Shown: piece by piece, positions 1 to 11,389 of the stretch
Numbering within the stretch: position 1 is the stretch's first letter
How the letters are laid out: each line of letters opens with the position of its first letter
From: Nemertoderma westbladi
Taxonomy: Eukaryota > Xenacoelomorpha > Nemertodermatida > Nemertodermatidae
Length of the DNA: 45,027 bases
Direction: 5' to 3'
Assembly: GCA_032718475.1 (NCBI GenBank)
Contig: JAUCBJ010000364.1
Coordinates: 1 to 45,027, forward strand
Program-made: the position numbers and the translations under genes
The notes under the pieces: generated by a model
Databases searched by the model: none
Told to the model about the DNA's origin: nothing
What the model saw: the letters and a program-made list of their open reading frames with translations, nothing else

Positions 1-49
1 GCACAGCATTCTTAAAAATGCAGCTGCAATGCAGCATGCCGATCCTAGT
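1..49 (+). mobile_element. 3' end of a LINE (third copy of the satellite-associated family)
   Basis: The first 49 bases match the 3' end of the two longer LINE copies at 17113-18573 and 20042-21502. Bases 1-15 read Ala-Gln-His-Ser-stop, exactly the C-terminus of the long reading frame in those copies. The short 3' UTR follows, with its GCTGC-AAT-GCAGC hairpin at 21-35. The one difference seen is C instead of A at position 45 (GATCCTAGT against GATCATAGT). Array A starts directly at AGTAAGG (position 50). The body of this copy lies outside the window, so its length and integrity are unknown. Confidence 0.85.
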
Positions 50-3000
50 AGTAAGGATATCATAGTATAATATACGAGTAAGGATATCATAGTATAATAT
101 ACGAGTAAGGATATCATAGTATAATAGACGAGTAAGGATATCATAGTATAATAGAAGAGTGAGGATATCATAGTATAATAGACGAGTAAGGATATCATAG
201 TATAATATACGAGTAAAGATATCATAGTATAATAGACGAGTAAGGATATCATAGTATAATAGACGAGTAAGGATATCATAGTATAATAGAAGAGTAAGGA
301 TATCATAGTATAATAGACGAGTAAGGATATCATAGTATAATATACGAGTAAGGATATCATAGTATAATATACGAGTAAGGATATCATAGTATAATAGAAG
401 AGTAAAGATATCATAGTATAATAGACGAGTAAGGATATCATAGTATAATAGACGAGTAAGGATATCATAGTATAATATACGAGTAAGGATATCATAGTAT
501 AATAGACGAGTAAGGATATCATAGTATAATAGACGAGTAAGGATATCATAGTATAATAGAATAGTAAAGATATCATAGTATAATAGAAGAGTAAGGATAT
601 CATAGTATAATAGACGAGTAAGGATATCATAGTATAATATACGAGTAAGGATATCATAGTATAATATACGAGTAAGGATATCATAGTATAATATACGAGT
701 AAGGATATCATAGTATAATAGACGAGTAAGGATATCATAGTATAATAGAAGAGTGAGGATATCATAGTATAATAGACGAGTAAGGATATCATAGTATAAT
801 ATACGAGTAAGGATATCATAGTATAATATACGAGTAAGGATATCATAGTATAATATACGAGTAAGGATATCATAGTATAATAGACGAGTAAGGATATCAT
901 AGTATAATAGACGAGTAAGGATATCATAGTATAATAGACGAGTAAGGATATCATAGTATAATAGAAGAGTAAGGATATCATAGTATAATAGACGAGTAAG
1001 GATATCATAGTATAATATACGAGTAAGGATATTATAGTATAATAGAAGAGTAAGGATATCATAGTATAATAGACGAGTAAGGATATCATAGTATAATATA
1101 CGAGTAAGGATATTATAGTATAATAGAAGAGTGAGGATATCATAGTATAATATACGAGTAAGGATATCATAGTATAATATACGAGTAAGGACATCATAGT
1201 ATAATATACGAGTAAGGATATCATAGTATAATAGACGAGTAAGGATATCATAGTATAATAGAAGAGTAAGGATATCATAGTATAATAGACGAGTAAGGAT
1301 ATCATAGTATAATATACGAGTAAGGAAATTATAGTATAATAGAAGAGTAAGGATATCATAGCATAATATACGAGTAAGGATATCATAGTATAATATACGA
1401 GTAAGGATATCATAGTATAATATACGAGTAAGGATATCATAGTATAATAGACGAGTAAGGATATCATAGAATAATAGACGAGTAAGGATATCATAGTATA
1501 ATATACGAGTAAGGATATCATAGTATAATATACGAGTAAGGATATCATAGTATAATATACGAGTAAGGATATTATAGTATAATAGAAGAGTAAGGATATC
1601 ATAGTATAATAGACGAGTAAGGATATCATAGTATAATAGAAGAGTAAGGATATCATAGTATAATAGACGAGTAAGGATATCATAGTATAATATACGAGTA
1701 AGGATATTATAGTATAATAGAAGAGTAAGGATATCATAGTATAATAGAAGAGTAAGGATATCATAGTATAATAGACGAGTAAGGATATCATAGTATAATA
1801 TACGAGTAAGGATATTATAGTATAATAGAAGAGTAAGGATATCATAGTATAATAGAAGAGTAAGGATATCATAGTATAATAGACGAGTAAGGATATCATA
1901 GTATAATATACGAGTAAGGATATTATAGTATAATAGAAGAGTAAGGATATCATAGTATAATATACGAGTAAGGATATCATAGTATAATATACGAGTAAGG
2001 ATATCATAGTATAATATACGAGTAAGGATATCATAGTATAATAGACGAGTAAGGATATCATAGTATAATAGACGAGTAAGGATATCATAGTATAATAGAC
2101 GAGTAAGGATATCATAGTATAATATACGAGTAAGGATATTATAGTATAATAGAAGAGTAAGGATATCATAGTATAATAGACGAGTAAGGATATCATAGTA
2201 TAATATACGAGTAAGGATATCATAGAATAATAGACGAGTAAGGATATCATAGTATAATATACGAGTAAGGATATTATAGTATAATAGAAGAGTGAGGATA
2301 TCATAGTATAATATACGAGTAAGGATATCATAGTATAATATACGAGTAAGGATATCATAGAATAATAGACGAGTAAGGATATCATAGTATAATATACGAG
2401 TAAGGATATCATAGTATAATATACGAGTAAGGATATTATAGTATAATAGAAGAGTAAGGATATCATAGTATAATAGACGAGTAAGGATATCATAGTATAA
2501 TAGACGAGTAAGGATATCATAGTATAATAGACGAGTAAGGATATCATAGTATAATAGACGAGTAAGGATATCATAGTATAATAGACGAGTAAGGATATCA
2601 TAGTATAATAGACGAGTAAGGATATTATAGTATAATAGAAGAGTAAGGATATCATAGTATAATAGACGAGTAAGGATATCATAGTATAATATACGAGTAA
2701 GGATATTATAGTATAATAGAAGAGTGAGGATATCATAGTATAATATACGAGTAAGGATATCATAGTATAATATACGAGTAAGGATATCATAGTATAATAT
2801 ACGAGTAAGGATATCATAGTATAATAGACGAGTAAGGATATCATAGTATAATATACGAGTAAGGATATCATAGTATAATAGACGAGTAAGGATATCATAG
2901 TATAATAGAAGAGTGAGGATATCATAGTATAATATACGAGTAAGGATATCATAGTATAATATACGAGTAAGGATATCATAGTATAATATACGAGTAAGGA

Positions 3001-5649
3001 TATCATAGTATAATATACGAGTAAGGATATCATAGTATAATATACGAGTAAGGATATCATAGTATAATAGACGAGTAAGGATATCATAGTATAATAGAAG
3101 AGTGAGGATATCATAGTATAATATACGAGTAAGGATATCATAGTATAATATACGAGTAAGGATATCATAGTATAATATACGAGTAAGGATATCATAGTAT
3201 AATAGACGAGTAAGGATATCATAGTATAATAGAAGAGTAAGGATATCATAGTATAATAGACGAGTAAGGATATCATAGTATAATAGAAGAGTGAGGATAT
3301 CATAGTATAATATACGAGTAAGGATATCATAGTATAATATACGAGTAAGGATATCATAGTATAATATACGAGTAAGGATATCATAGTATAATATACGAGT
3401 AAGGATATCATAGTATAATAGACGAGTAAGAATATCATAGTATAATAGAAGAGTGAGGATATCATAGTATAATATACGAGTAAGGATATCATAGTATAAT
3501 ATACGAGTAAGGATATCATAGTATAATATACGAGTAAGGATATCATAGTATAATAGACGAGTAAGGATATCATAGTATAATAGAAGAGTGAGGATATCAT
3601 AGTATAATATACGAGTAAGGATATCATAGTATAATATACGAGTAAGGATATCATAGTATAATATACGAGTAAGGATATCATAGTATAATAGACGAGTAAG
3701 GATATCATAGTATAATAGACGAGTAAGGATATCATAGAATAATATACGAGTAAGGATATCATAGTATAATATACGAGTAAGGATATCATAGTATAATATA
3801 CGAGTATGGATATCATAGTATAATATACGAGTAAGGATATTATAGTATAATAGACGAGTAAGGATATCATAGTATAATAGAAGAGTAAGGATATCATAGT
3901 ATAATAGACGAGTAAGGATATCATAGTATAATATACGAGTAAGGATATTATAGTATAATAGAAGAGTAAGGATATCATAGTATAATAGACGAGTAAGGAT
4001 ATCATAGTATAATATACGAGTAAGGATATTATAGTATAATAGAAGAGTGAGGATATCATAGTATAATATACGAGTAAGGATATCATAGTATAATATACGA
4101 GTAAGGATATCATAGAATAATAGACGAGTAAGGATATCATAGTATAATATACGAGTAAGGATATCATAGTATAATAGACGAGTAAGGATATCATAGTATA
4201 ATAGAAGAGTGAGGATATCATAGTATAATAGACGAGTAAGGATATCATAGAATAATAGACGAGTAAGGATATCATAGTATAATAGACGAGTAAGGATATC
4301 ATAGAATAATAGACGAGTAAGGATATCATAGTATAATAGACGAGTAAGGATATCATAGAATAATAGACGAGTAAGGATATCATAGTATAATATACGAGTA
4401 AGGATATCGTAGTACAATAGACGAGTAAGGATATCATAGTATAATATACGAGTAAGGATATCATAGTATAATAGACGAGTGAGGATATCATAGTATAATA
4501 GACGAGTAAGGATATCATAGTATAATAGAAGAGTAAGGATATCATAGTATAATAGACTAGTAAGGATATCATAGTATAATAGACGAGTAAGGATATCATA
4601 GTATAATAGACGAGTAAGGATATCATAGTATAATATACGAGTAAGGATATCATAGTATAATAGACGAGTAAGGATATCATAGCATAATAGAAGAGTAAGG
4701 ATATCATAGTATAATAGACGAGTAAGGATATCATAGTATAATAGAGGAGTAAGGATATCATAGCATAATAGAAGAGTAAGGATATCATAGTATAATAGAA
4801 GAGTGAGGATATCATAGTATAATAGACGAGTAAGGATATCATAGAATAATAGACGAGTAAGGATATCATAGTATAATAGACGAGTAAGGATATCATAGTA
4901 TAATATACGAGTAAGGATATCATAGTATAATAGACGAGTAAGGATATCATAGCATAATAAAAGAGTAAGGATATCATAGTATAATAGAAGAGTGAGGATA
5001 TCATAGTATAATAGACGAGTAAGGATATCATAGAATAATAGACGAGTAAGGATATCATAGTATAATAGACGAGTAAGGATATCATAGAATAATAGACGAG
5101 TAAGGATATCATAGTATAATAGACGAGTAAGGATATCATAGAATAATAGACGAGTAAGGATATCATAGTATAATATACGAGTAAGGATATCGTAGTACAA
5201 TAGACGAGTAAGGATATCATAGTATAATATACGAGTAAGGATATCATAGTATAATAGACGAGTAAGGATATCATAGTATAATAGACGAGTAAGGATATCA
5301 TAGTATAATAGAAGAGTAAGGATATCATAGTATAATAGACTAGTAAGGATATCATAGTATAATAGACGAGTAAGGATATCATAGTATAATAGACGAGTAA
5401 GGATATCATAGTATAATATACGAGTAAGGATATCATAGTATAATAGACGAGTAAGGATATCATAGCATAATAGAAGAGTAAGGATATCATAGTATAATAG
5501 ACGAGTAAGGATATCATAGTATAATAGAGGAGTAAGGATATCATAGTATAATATACGAGTAAGGATATCATAGAATAATATACGAGTAAGGATATCATAG
5601 TATAATATACGAGTAAGGATATCATAGTATAATAGAAGAGTAAAGATAT
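50..5649. repeat. Array A: 27-bp AT-rich satellite, about 207 units
   Basis: This is an uninterrupted head-to-tail array with a 27-bp period. The core is GAGTAAGGATATCATAG, followed by TATAATA and a variable three-base end (TAC, GAC or GAA). Recurrent variants include GTGAGG for GTAAGG, ATTATAG for ATCATAG, AGAATAAT and AGCATAAT for AGTATAAT, a rare CGTAGTACAAT and a rare GACTAG. The variants are interspersed rather than blocked, apart from the 783-bp higher-order duplication near the right end. The left edge abuts a LINE 3' end. The right edge changes abruptly into the GC-rich array D at 5649/5650. No gene is visible inside. Its role, if any, is unknown. Confidence 0.97.
4185..5540. repeat. 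Higher-order duplication within array A (period 783 bp)
   Basis: A block of about 570 bp at roughly 4185-4757 recurs at 4968-5540, exactly 783 bp (29 units) downstream. Four rare variants serve as markers: CGTAGTACAAT at 4408 and 5191, the GACTAG change at 4558 and 5341, GCATAAT at 4682 and 5465, and GAGGAGTAAGG at 4744 and 5527. All four pairs are 783 bp apart. This indicates duplication of a multi-unit block, as expected from unequal exchange in a satellite. Confidence 0.85.
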
Positions 5650-8326
5650 GTGCCCCTGGTGCTGCACGAAGGCCCCGTGACCTGGCTGGATGTGCCCCTG
5701 GTGCTGCACGAAGGCCCTGTAACCTGGCTGGATGTGCCCCTGGTGCTGCACAAAGGCCCTGTGACCTGCCTGGATGTGCCCCTGGTGCTGCACAAAGGCC
5801 CCGTGACCTGCCTGGATGTGCCCCTGGTGATGCACGAAAGCCCTGTAACCTGCCTGGATGTGCCCCTGGTGCTGCACGAAGGCTCAATGACCTGGCTGGA
5901 TGTGCCCCTGGTGCTGCACGAAGGCCCAATGACCTGACTGGATGTGCCCCTGATGCTGCACGAAGGCCCAATGAACTGGCTGGATATGCCCCTGTTGCTG
6001 CACGAAGGCCCTTTAACCTGCCTGGATGTGCCCCTGGTGCTGCACAAAGGCCCCATGACCTGCCTGGATGTGCCCCTGGTGCTGCACGAAGGCCCCGTAA
6101 CCTGCCTGAATGTGCCCCTGGTGCTGCACGAAGGCCCAATGACCTGGCTGGATGTGCCCCTGGTGCTGCACAAAGGCCCAATGACTTGGCTGGATGTGCC
6201 CCTGGTGCTGCACAAAGGCCCAATGACCTGGCTGTATGTGCCCCTGGTGCTGCACGAAGGTCCCGTGACCTGCCTGGATGTGCCCCTGGTGCTGCACGAA
6301 GGCCCTATAACCTGCCTGGATGTGCCCCTGGTGCTGCACGAAGGCCCTATAACCTGCCTGGATGTGCCCCTGGTGCTGCACAAAGGCCCTGTAACCTGCC
6401 TGGATGTACCCCTGGTGCTGCACGAAGGCCCTGTAACCTGCCTGGATGTGCCCCTGGTGCTGCACAAAGGCCCTGTAACCTGCCTGGATGTGCCCCTGGT
6501 GCTGCACGAAGGCCCTGTAACCTGGCTGGATGTGCCCCTGGTGCTGCACAAAGGCCCTGTAACCTGCCTGGATGTGCCCCTGGTGCTGCACGAAGGCCCT
6601 GTAACCTGGCTGTATGTGCCCCTGGTGCTGCACGAAGGCCCTATAACCTGCCTGGATGTGCCCCTGGTGCTGCACAAAGGCCCTGTAACCTGCCTGGATG
6701 TGCCCCTGGTGCTGCACGAAGGCCCTGTAACCTGGCTGGATGTGCCCCTGGTGCTGCACGAAGGCCCTGTAACCTGCCTGGATGTGCCCCTGGTGCTGCA
6801 CGAAAGCCCAATGACCTGGCTGTATGTGCCCCTGGTGCTGCACGAAGGCCCAATGACCTGGCTGGATGTGCCCCTGGTGCTGCACGAAGGCCCCGCGACC
6901 TGGCTGGAAATGCCCCTGGTGCTGCACGAAGGCCCTATAACCTGCCTGGATGTGCCCCTGGTGCTGCACAAAGGCCCTGTAACCTGCCTGGATGTACCCC
7001 TGGTGCTGCACGAAGGCCCTGTAACCTGGCTGGATGTGCCCCTGGTGCTGCACGAAGGCCCTGTAACCTGGCTGTATGTGCCCCTGGTGCTGCACGAAGG
7101 CCCTGTCACCTGGCTGGATGTGCCCCTGGTGCTGCACGAAGGCCCAATGACCTGGCTGGAAATGCCCCTGGTGCTGCACGAAGGCCCTATAACCTACCTG
7201 GATGTGCCCCTGGTGCTGCACGAAGGCCCTGTCACCTGGCTGGATGTGCCCCTGGTGCTGCACGAAGGCCCTGTAACCTGGCTGTATGTGCCCCTGGTGC
7301 TGCACGAAGGCCCTGTAACCTGGCTGTATGTGCCCCTGGTGCTGCACGAAGGCCCTGTAACCTGGCTGGATGTGCCCCTGGTGCTGCACGAAGGCCCAAT
7401 GACTTGGCTGGATGTGCCCCTGGTGCTGCACGAAGGCCCTATAACCTACCTGGATGTGCCCCTGGTGCTGCACGAAGGCCCTGTCACCTGGCTGGATATG
7501 CCCCTGGTGCTGCACGAAGGCCCTGTAACCTGGCTGGATGTGCCCCTGGTGCTGCACGAAGGCCCTGTAACCTGGCTGGATGTGCCCCTGGTGCTGCACG
7601 AAGGCCCAATGACTTGGCTGGATGTGCCCCTGGTGCTGCACGAAGGCCCAATGACTTGGCTGGATGTGCCCCTTGTGCTGCACGAAGGCCCTGTAACCTG
7701 GCTGGATGTGCCCCTGGTGCTGCACGAAGGCCCAATGACTTGGCTGGATGTGCCCCTGGTGCTGCACGAAGGCCCTATAACCTACCTGGATGTGCCCCTG
7801 GTGCTGCACGAAGGCCCTGTCACCTGGCTGGATATGCCCCTGGTGCTGCACGAAGGCCCTGTAACCTGGCTGGATGTGCCCCTGGTGCTGCACGAAGGCC
7901 CTGTAACCTGGCTGGATGTGCCCCTGGTGCTGCACGAAGGCCCAATGACTTGGCTGGATGTGCCCCTGGTGCTGCACGAAGGCCCAATGACTTGGCTGGA
8001 TGTGCCCCTTGTGCTGCACGAAGGCCCAATGACTTGGCTGGATGTGCCCCTGGTGCTGCACAAAGGCCCTGTGACCTGGCTGTATGTGCCCCTGGTGCTG
8101 CACGAAGGCCCAATGACCTGGCTGGATGTGCCCCTGGTGCTGCACAAAGGCCCAATGACTTGGCTGGATGTGCCCCTGGTGCTGCACGAAGGCCCCGCGA
8201 CCTGGCTGGATGTGCCCCTGGTGCTGCACGAAGGCCCAATGACCTGGCTGGATGTGCCCCTGGTGCTGCACGAAGGCCCCGCGACCTGGCTGGATGTGCC
8301 CCTGGTGCTGCACGAAGGCCCTGTAA
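5650..8326. repeat. Array D: 42-bp GC-rich minisatellite, about 64 units
   Basis: This is a tandem array with a 42-bp period. The core is GTGCCCCTGGTGCTGCAC, then GAAGG or AAAGG, then CCC with a variable GTA/GTG/ATA/ATG/GTC triplet, then ACCTGGCTGGAT or ACCTGCCTGGAT. The unit is 14 codons long and has no stop in several frames, so very long open frames run through it on both strands (for example 5944-8331 plus and 6013-8313 minus). Unit variants change amino acids in every frame (Glu/Lys, Trp/Cys and Asp/Tyr in one; Arg/Gln and Cys/Asn/His in another). One frame is broken by TGA at 5936-5938. I see no promoter, start context or constrained frame, so I read it as non-coding. A block of about 8 units repeats at 336 bp: GGATATG at 7494 and 7830, and the CCTTGTG variant at 7671 and 8007. 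Confidence 0.93.
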
Positions 8327-8380
8327 TTTAGGGAAAGGAGCAGGTTACAGTGGCACCTTATTTTTTACATAATCTTTCAC

Positions 8381-8968
8381 ATAGCCCAAATAGTTACAGA
8401 ACTTAAATATTTAGGACATATTTTGTGCCGCAATACCGATGATAATCCTGATATACTTAACCAACTTAGGTCATTTTATAGGACGGCTAATAGTTTAATA
8501 AGGAAATTTGGTAGTTGTTCTACGGAAGTTAAGGTCAACCTATTCCGCTGTTTCTGCACCCAGTTTTATTGCAACGCGTTATGGGCTAAACTTAACTACT
8601 CCTGTGACGTGCATAATAAAATTCGGGTTGCGTATAACACTACTGCTAGGCGTTTATTTAGGTGTAGCTATGGTACAAGCGTTTCGTTCATGTTTGGTGT
8701 ATGTAACTTACCTAAGTTTATTCATATTAGGGCTAATGCTATAGATTCTTTGTTTTCACGTGTTTCGTATTCTACCAACCGGTTGGTTCGTGCTACCGTA
8801 GAATCTACTTCTTTCACAAGTAGAATTGTTCAAATGCGTAATTTATCAAATATTTAGATTATGGTTTTTAGGTTAGGTAGGTAGCATTAATTTTGTGCTG
8901 AATAATTATATTAATTAAATTTTACTGTTTTATGGGCCCCTGTGGCCTGCAATAAAGATTAATAATAA
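8381..8968 (+). mobile_element. 5'-truncated LINE 3' end (CR1/L2-like style), unrelated to the other LINE
   Basis: The end of a LINE reverse-transcriptase reading frame (to 8857) is followed by about 110 bp of 3' UTR. This contains GGGCCCCTGTGGCCTG, an AATAAA signal at about 8951, and a short ATTAATAATAATT tail that ends near 8968. The 3' UTR style (a GGCC-rich stretch just before AATAAA and a short TAA-type tail) is common in CR1/L2-like elements of invertebrates; that assignment is inference. The element abuts array D on its left with at most about 55 bp of unassigned sequence (8327-8380). It lies in the same strand sense as the satellite-associated LINE but shares no visible sequence with it. 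Confidence 0.75.
8387..8857 (+). pseudogene. C-terminal fragment of a LINE reverse transcriptase ORF
   Basis: An open frame runs from about 8387 to the TAG at 8855-8857. It begins with the conserved post-catalytic motif ELKYLGHIL, then reads on through NQLRSFYRTANSLIRKF and VNLFRCFCTQFYCNALW. This order (KYLGH, a helical segment ending in LIRKF, then the L-F-x-x-[YF]-C motif followed by the ALW box) is typical of the region after the RT palm in CR1/L2/jockey-like LINEs. The polymerase motifs and the endonuclease lie upstream in intact elements and are absent here, where array D begins. No start codon is expected; the frame simply stays open back to a stop at 8324-8326. The 157-codon fragment cannot encode an active enzyme. 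Confidence 0.8.
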
Positions 8969-9011
8969 TTTACCAAAACTATAAACTAAACAGAAATATC
9001 ATATAACTAAC

Positions 9012-9334
9012 CTGTTGCCAAATTTCTGAACCGGCTCCAGAATAATTCAGAAAGTCACAGAATTCGTAGTGGGACCACATATTACTTTTGGGAAGCAAAT
9101 TAGATCGCGTCTGATCATTCTTATACTTATATTGGATAGAATTATTTGCTAGATGTATAGATTCGTGGAAATTCTCCAAAGTATATTGCTGACTGCAAAA
9201 TCTCAGATAACAATCTCTATACCACCATACAGTGAGAGGGTTCCAATCAGTAACAACAAACCACTGTCTGATATCGAACTTAGTATTGTGGATTAGAAGG
9301 GGGCGTTCCAGGTACTTCTGAACAACAAGTCGAC
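9012..9334 (-). CDS. Internal exon of a tubulin tyrosine ligase-like gene, TTLL3/TTLL8 (tubulin glycylase) type
   Basis: TTLL3/8 proteins are ATP-grasp ligases that add glycine to glutamates in tubulin tails of cilia and flagella. The minus-strand exon reads VVQKYLERPLLI, then KFDIRQWFVVTDWNPLTVWW, YLRFCSQQYTLENFHESIHL, NNSIQ and NMW. These are hallmarks of the TTL catalytic core: the KY-x-E-x-PLLI nucleotide-binding strand, the K-F-D-I-R-Q-W motif and the T-D-W-N-P segment. The D-I-R-Q-W, T-D-W-N-P-L and I-H-L-x-N-N-[SA]-[IV]-Q pattern is that of the TTLL3/8 branch. The frame is free of stops. A strong donor, CAG|GTTAGT, lies at 9011/9012. The preferred acceptor is ATTAAG|GT at 9335/9334, because VVQ upstream of KY matches the family; an in-frame TAA at 9336-9338 rules out a longer exon. 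A second possible acceptor, TTCAG|AAG, would start the exon at 9317 and give exactly 102 codons. The downstream exon lies to the left, outside the window or beyond the arrays. A recently captured gene fragment is the alternative. Confidence 0.88.
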
Positions 9335-9403
9335 CTTAATGGTAACAAAATTTATAAGCAGTGTAGAATTCGCAACAATTAATTGTTAAAATTGTAGACA
9401 CAG
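9335..9403 (-). other. Intron end upstream of the TTLL exon, before array B
   Basis: Only about 70 bp separate the exon acceptor from the first array B unit. On the minus strand this stretch is T-rich near the exon (AAATTTTGTTACCATTAAG) with a possible branch point at TGCTTAT. It is enough to hold the usual acceptor signals, so the array sits as close to the exon as an intron could tolerate. Confidence 0.5.
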
Positions 9404-11389
9404 TGTGTGTGTGTGGTGTATACTGTACAGGTACACAGTAAGTACAAGACTGTACTTGTGTGTGGTGTATACTGTACAGGTACACAGTTAGTACAAGACT
9501 GTACTTGTGTGTGGTGTATACTGTACAGGTACACAGTAAGTACTAGACGGTACTTGTGTGTGGTGTATACTGTACAGGTACACAGTTAGTACAAGACGGT
9601 ACTTGTGTGTGGTGTATACTGTACAGGTACACAGTAAGTACAAGACTGTACTTGTGTGTGGTGTATACTGTACAGGTACACAGTAAGTACTAGACGGTTG
9701 TGTGTGGTGTATACTGTACAGGTACACAGTAAGTACAAGACTGTACTTGTGTGTGGTGTATACTGTACAGGTACACAGTAAGTACTAGACGGTTGTGTGT
9801 GGTGTATACTGTACAGGTACACAGTAAGTACTAGACGGTACTTGTGTGTGGTGTATACTGTACAGGTACACAGTAAGTACTAGACGGTACTTGTGTGTGG
9901 TGTATACTGTACAGGTACACAGTAAGTACAAGACTGTACTTGTGTGTGGTGTATACTGTACAGGTACACAGTAAGACTAGACGGTACTTGTGTGTGGTGT
10001 ATACTGTACAGGTACACAGTAAGTACAAGACTGTACTTGTGTGTGGTGTATACTGTACAGGTACACAGTAAGTACTAGACGGTACTTGTGTGTGGTGTAT
10101 ACTGTACAGGTACACAGTAAGTACTAGACTGTACTTGTGTGTGGTGTATACTGTACAGGTACACAGTAAGTACAAGACGGTACTTGTGTGTGGTGTATAC
10201 TGTACAGGTACACAGTTAGTACAAGACTGTACTTGTGTGTGGTGTATACTGTACAGGTACACAGTAAGTACTAGACGGTACTTGTGTGTGGTGTATACTG
10301 TACAGGTACACAGTAAGTACTAGACGGTTGTGTGTGGTGTATACTGTACAGGTACACAGTAAGTACTAGACGGTACTTGTGTGTGGTGTATACTGTACAG
10401 GTACACAGTAAGTACTAGACGGTTGTGTGTGGTGTATACTGTACAGGTACACAGTAAGTACTAGACGGTACTTGTGTGTGGTGTATACTGTACAGGTACA
10501 CAGTAAGTACTAGACGGTTGTGTGTGGTGTATACTGTACAGGTACACAGTAAGTACTAGACGGTACTTGTGTGTGGTGTATACTGTACAGGTACACAGTA
10601 AGTACTAGACGGTTGTGTGTGGTGTATACTGTACAGGTACACAGTAAGTACTAGACGGTACTTGTGTGTGGTGTATACTGTACAGGTACACAGTAAGTAC
10701 TAGACGGTACTTGTGTGTGGTGTATACTGTACAGGTACACAGTAAGTACAAGACTGTACTTGTGTGTGGTGTATACTGTACAGGTACACAGTAAGACTAG
10801 ACGGCACTTGTGTGTGGTGTATACTGTACAGGTACACAGTAAGTACAAGACTGTACTTGTGTGTGGTGTATACTGTACAGGTTCACAGTAAGTACTAGAC
10901 GGTACTTGTGTGTGGTGTATACTGTACAGGTACACAGTAAGTACTAGACTGTACTTGTGTGTGGTGTATACTGTACAGGTACACAGTAAGTACAAGACGG
11001 TACTTGTGTGTGGTGTATACTGTACAGGTACACAGTTAGTACAAGACTGTACTTGTGTGTGGTGTATACTGTACAGGTACACAGTAAGTACTAGACGGTA
11101 CTTGTGTGTGGTGTATACTGTACAGGTACACAGTAAGTACTAGACTGTACTTGTGTGTGGTGTATACTGTACAGGTACACAGTAAGTACAAGACGGTACT
11201 TGTGTGTGGTGTATACTGTACAGGTACACAGTAAGTACTAGACGGTACTTGTGTGTGGTGTATACTGTACAGGTACACAGTAAGTACAAGACGGTACTTG
11301 TGTTTGGTGTATACTGTACAGGTACACAGTAAGTACAAGACTGTACTTGTGTGTGGTGTATACTGTACAGGTACACAGTAAGTACAAGC
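9404..11389. repeat. Array B: 49/46-bp satellite, about 41 units, related to array C
   Basis: This is a tandem array with a 49-bp period and a 46-bp variant. The core is TTGTGTGTGGTGTATACTG, followed by TACAGGTACACAGTAAGTAC, then either TAGACGG or AAGACTG before the next GTACTTG. The 46-bp variant lacks three bases after GACGG (GACGGTTGTG instead of GACGGTACTTGTG). Between about 10330 and 10565 the two lengths alternate, giving a 95-bp dimer. The plus strand is strongly GT-rich. Open frames on both strands follow from the unit sequence and are not genes. Confidence 0.96.
9745..11149. repeat. Higher-order duplication within array B (period 820 bp)
   Basis: The block 9745-10329 recurs at 10565-11149. 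The order of unit variants is the same in both, including a rare unit with GTAAGACTAG (two bases lost from GTAAGTACTAG). I see two substitutions in the second copy: GGCACT for GGTACT near 10804 and GGTTCAC for GGTACAC near 10881. The duplication is therefore recent but not brand new. Confidence 0.85.

Noticed and set aside
50-5649. CRISPR-like array
   Set aside because: Units are contiguous 27-mers with no unique spacers, in a eukaryotic context.
50-5649. TATAAT/TATAATA in each array A unit as promoters
   Set aside because: The motif is part of an AT-rich satellite unit, bacterial -10 logic does not apply here, and no downstream gene is present.
5944-8372. Open frames of 728-795 codons across array D
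   Set aside because: They follow from a 42-bp stop-free unit. Several frames on both strands are open at once, and unit variants change residues in all of them.
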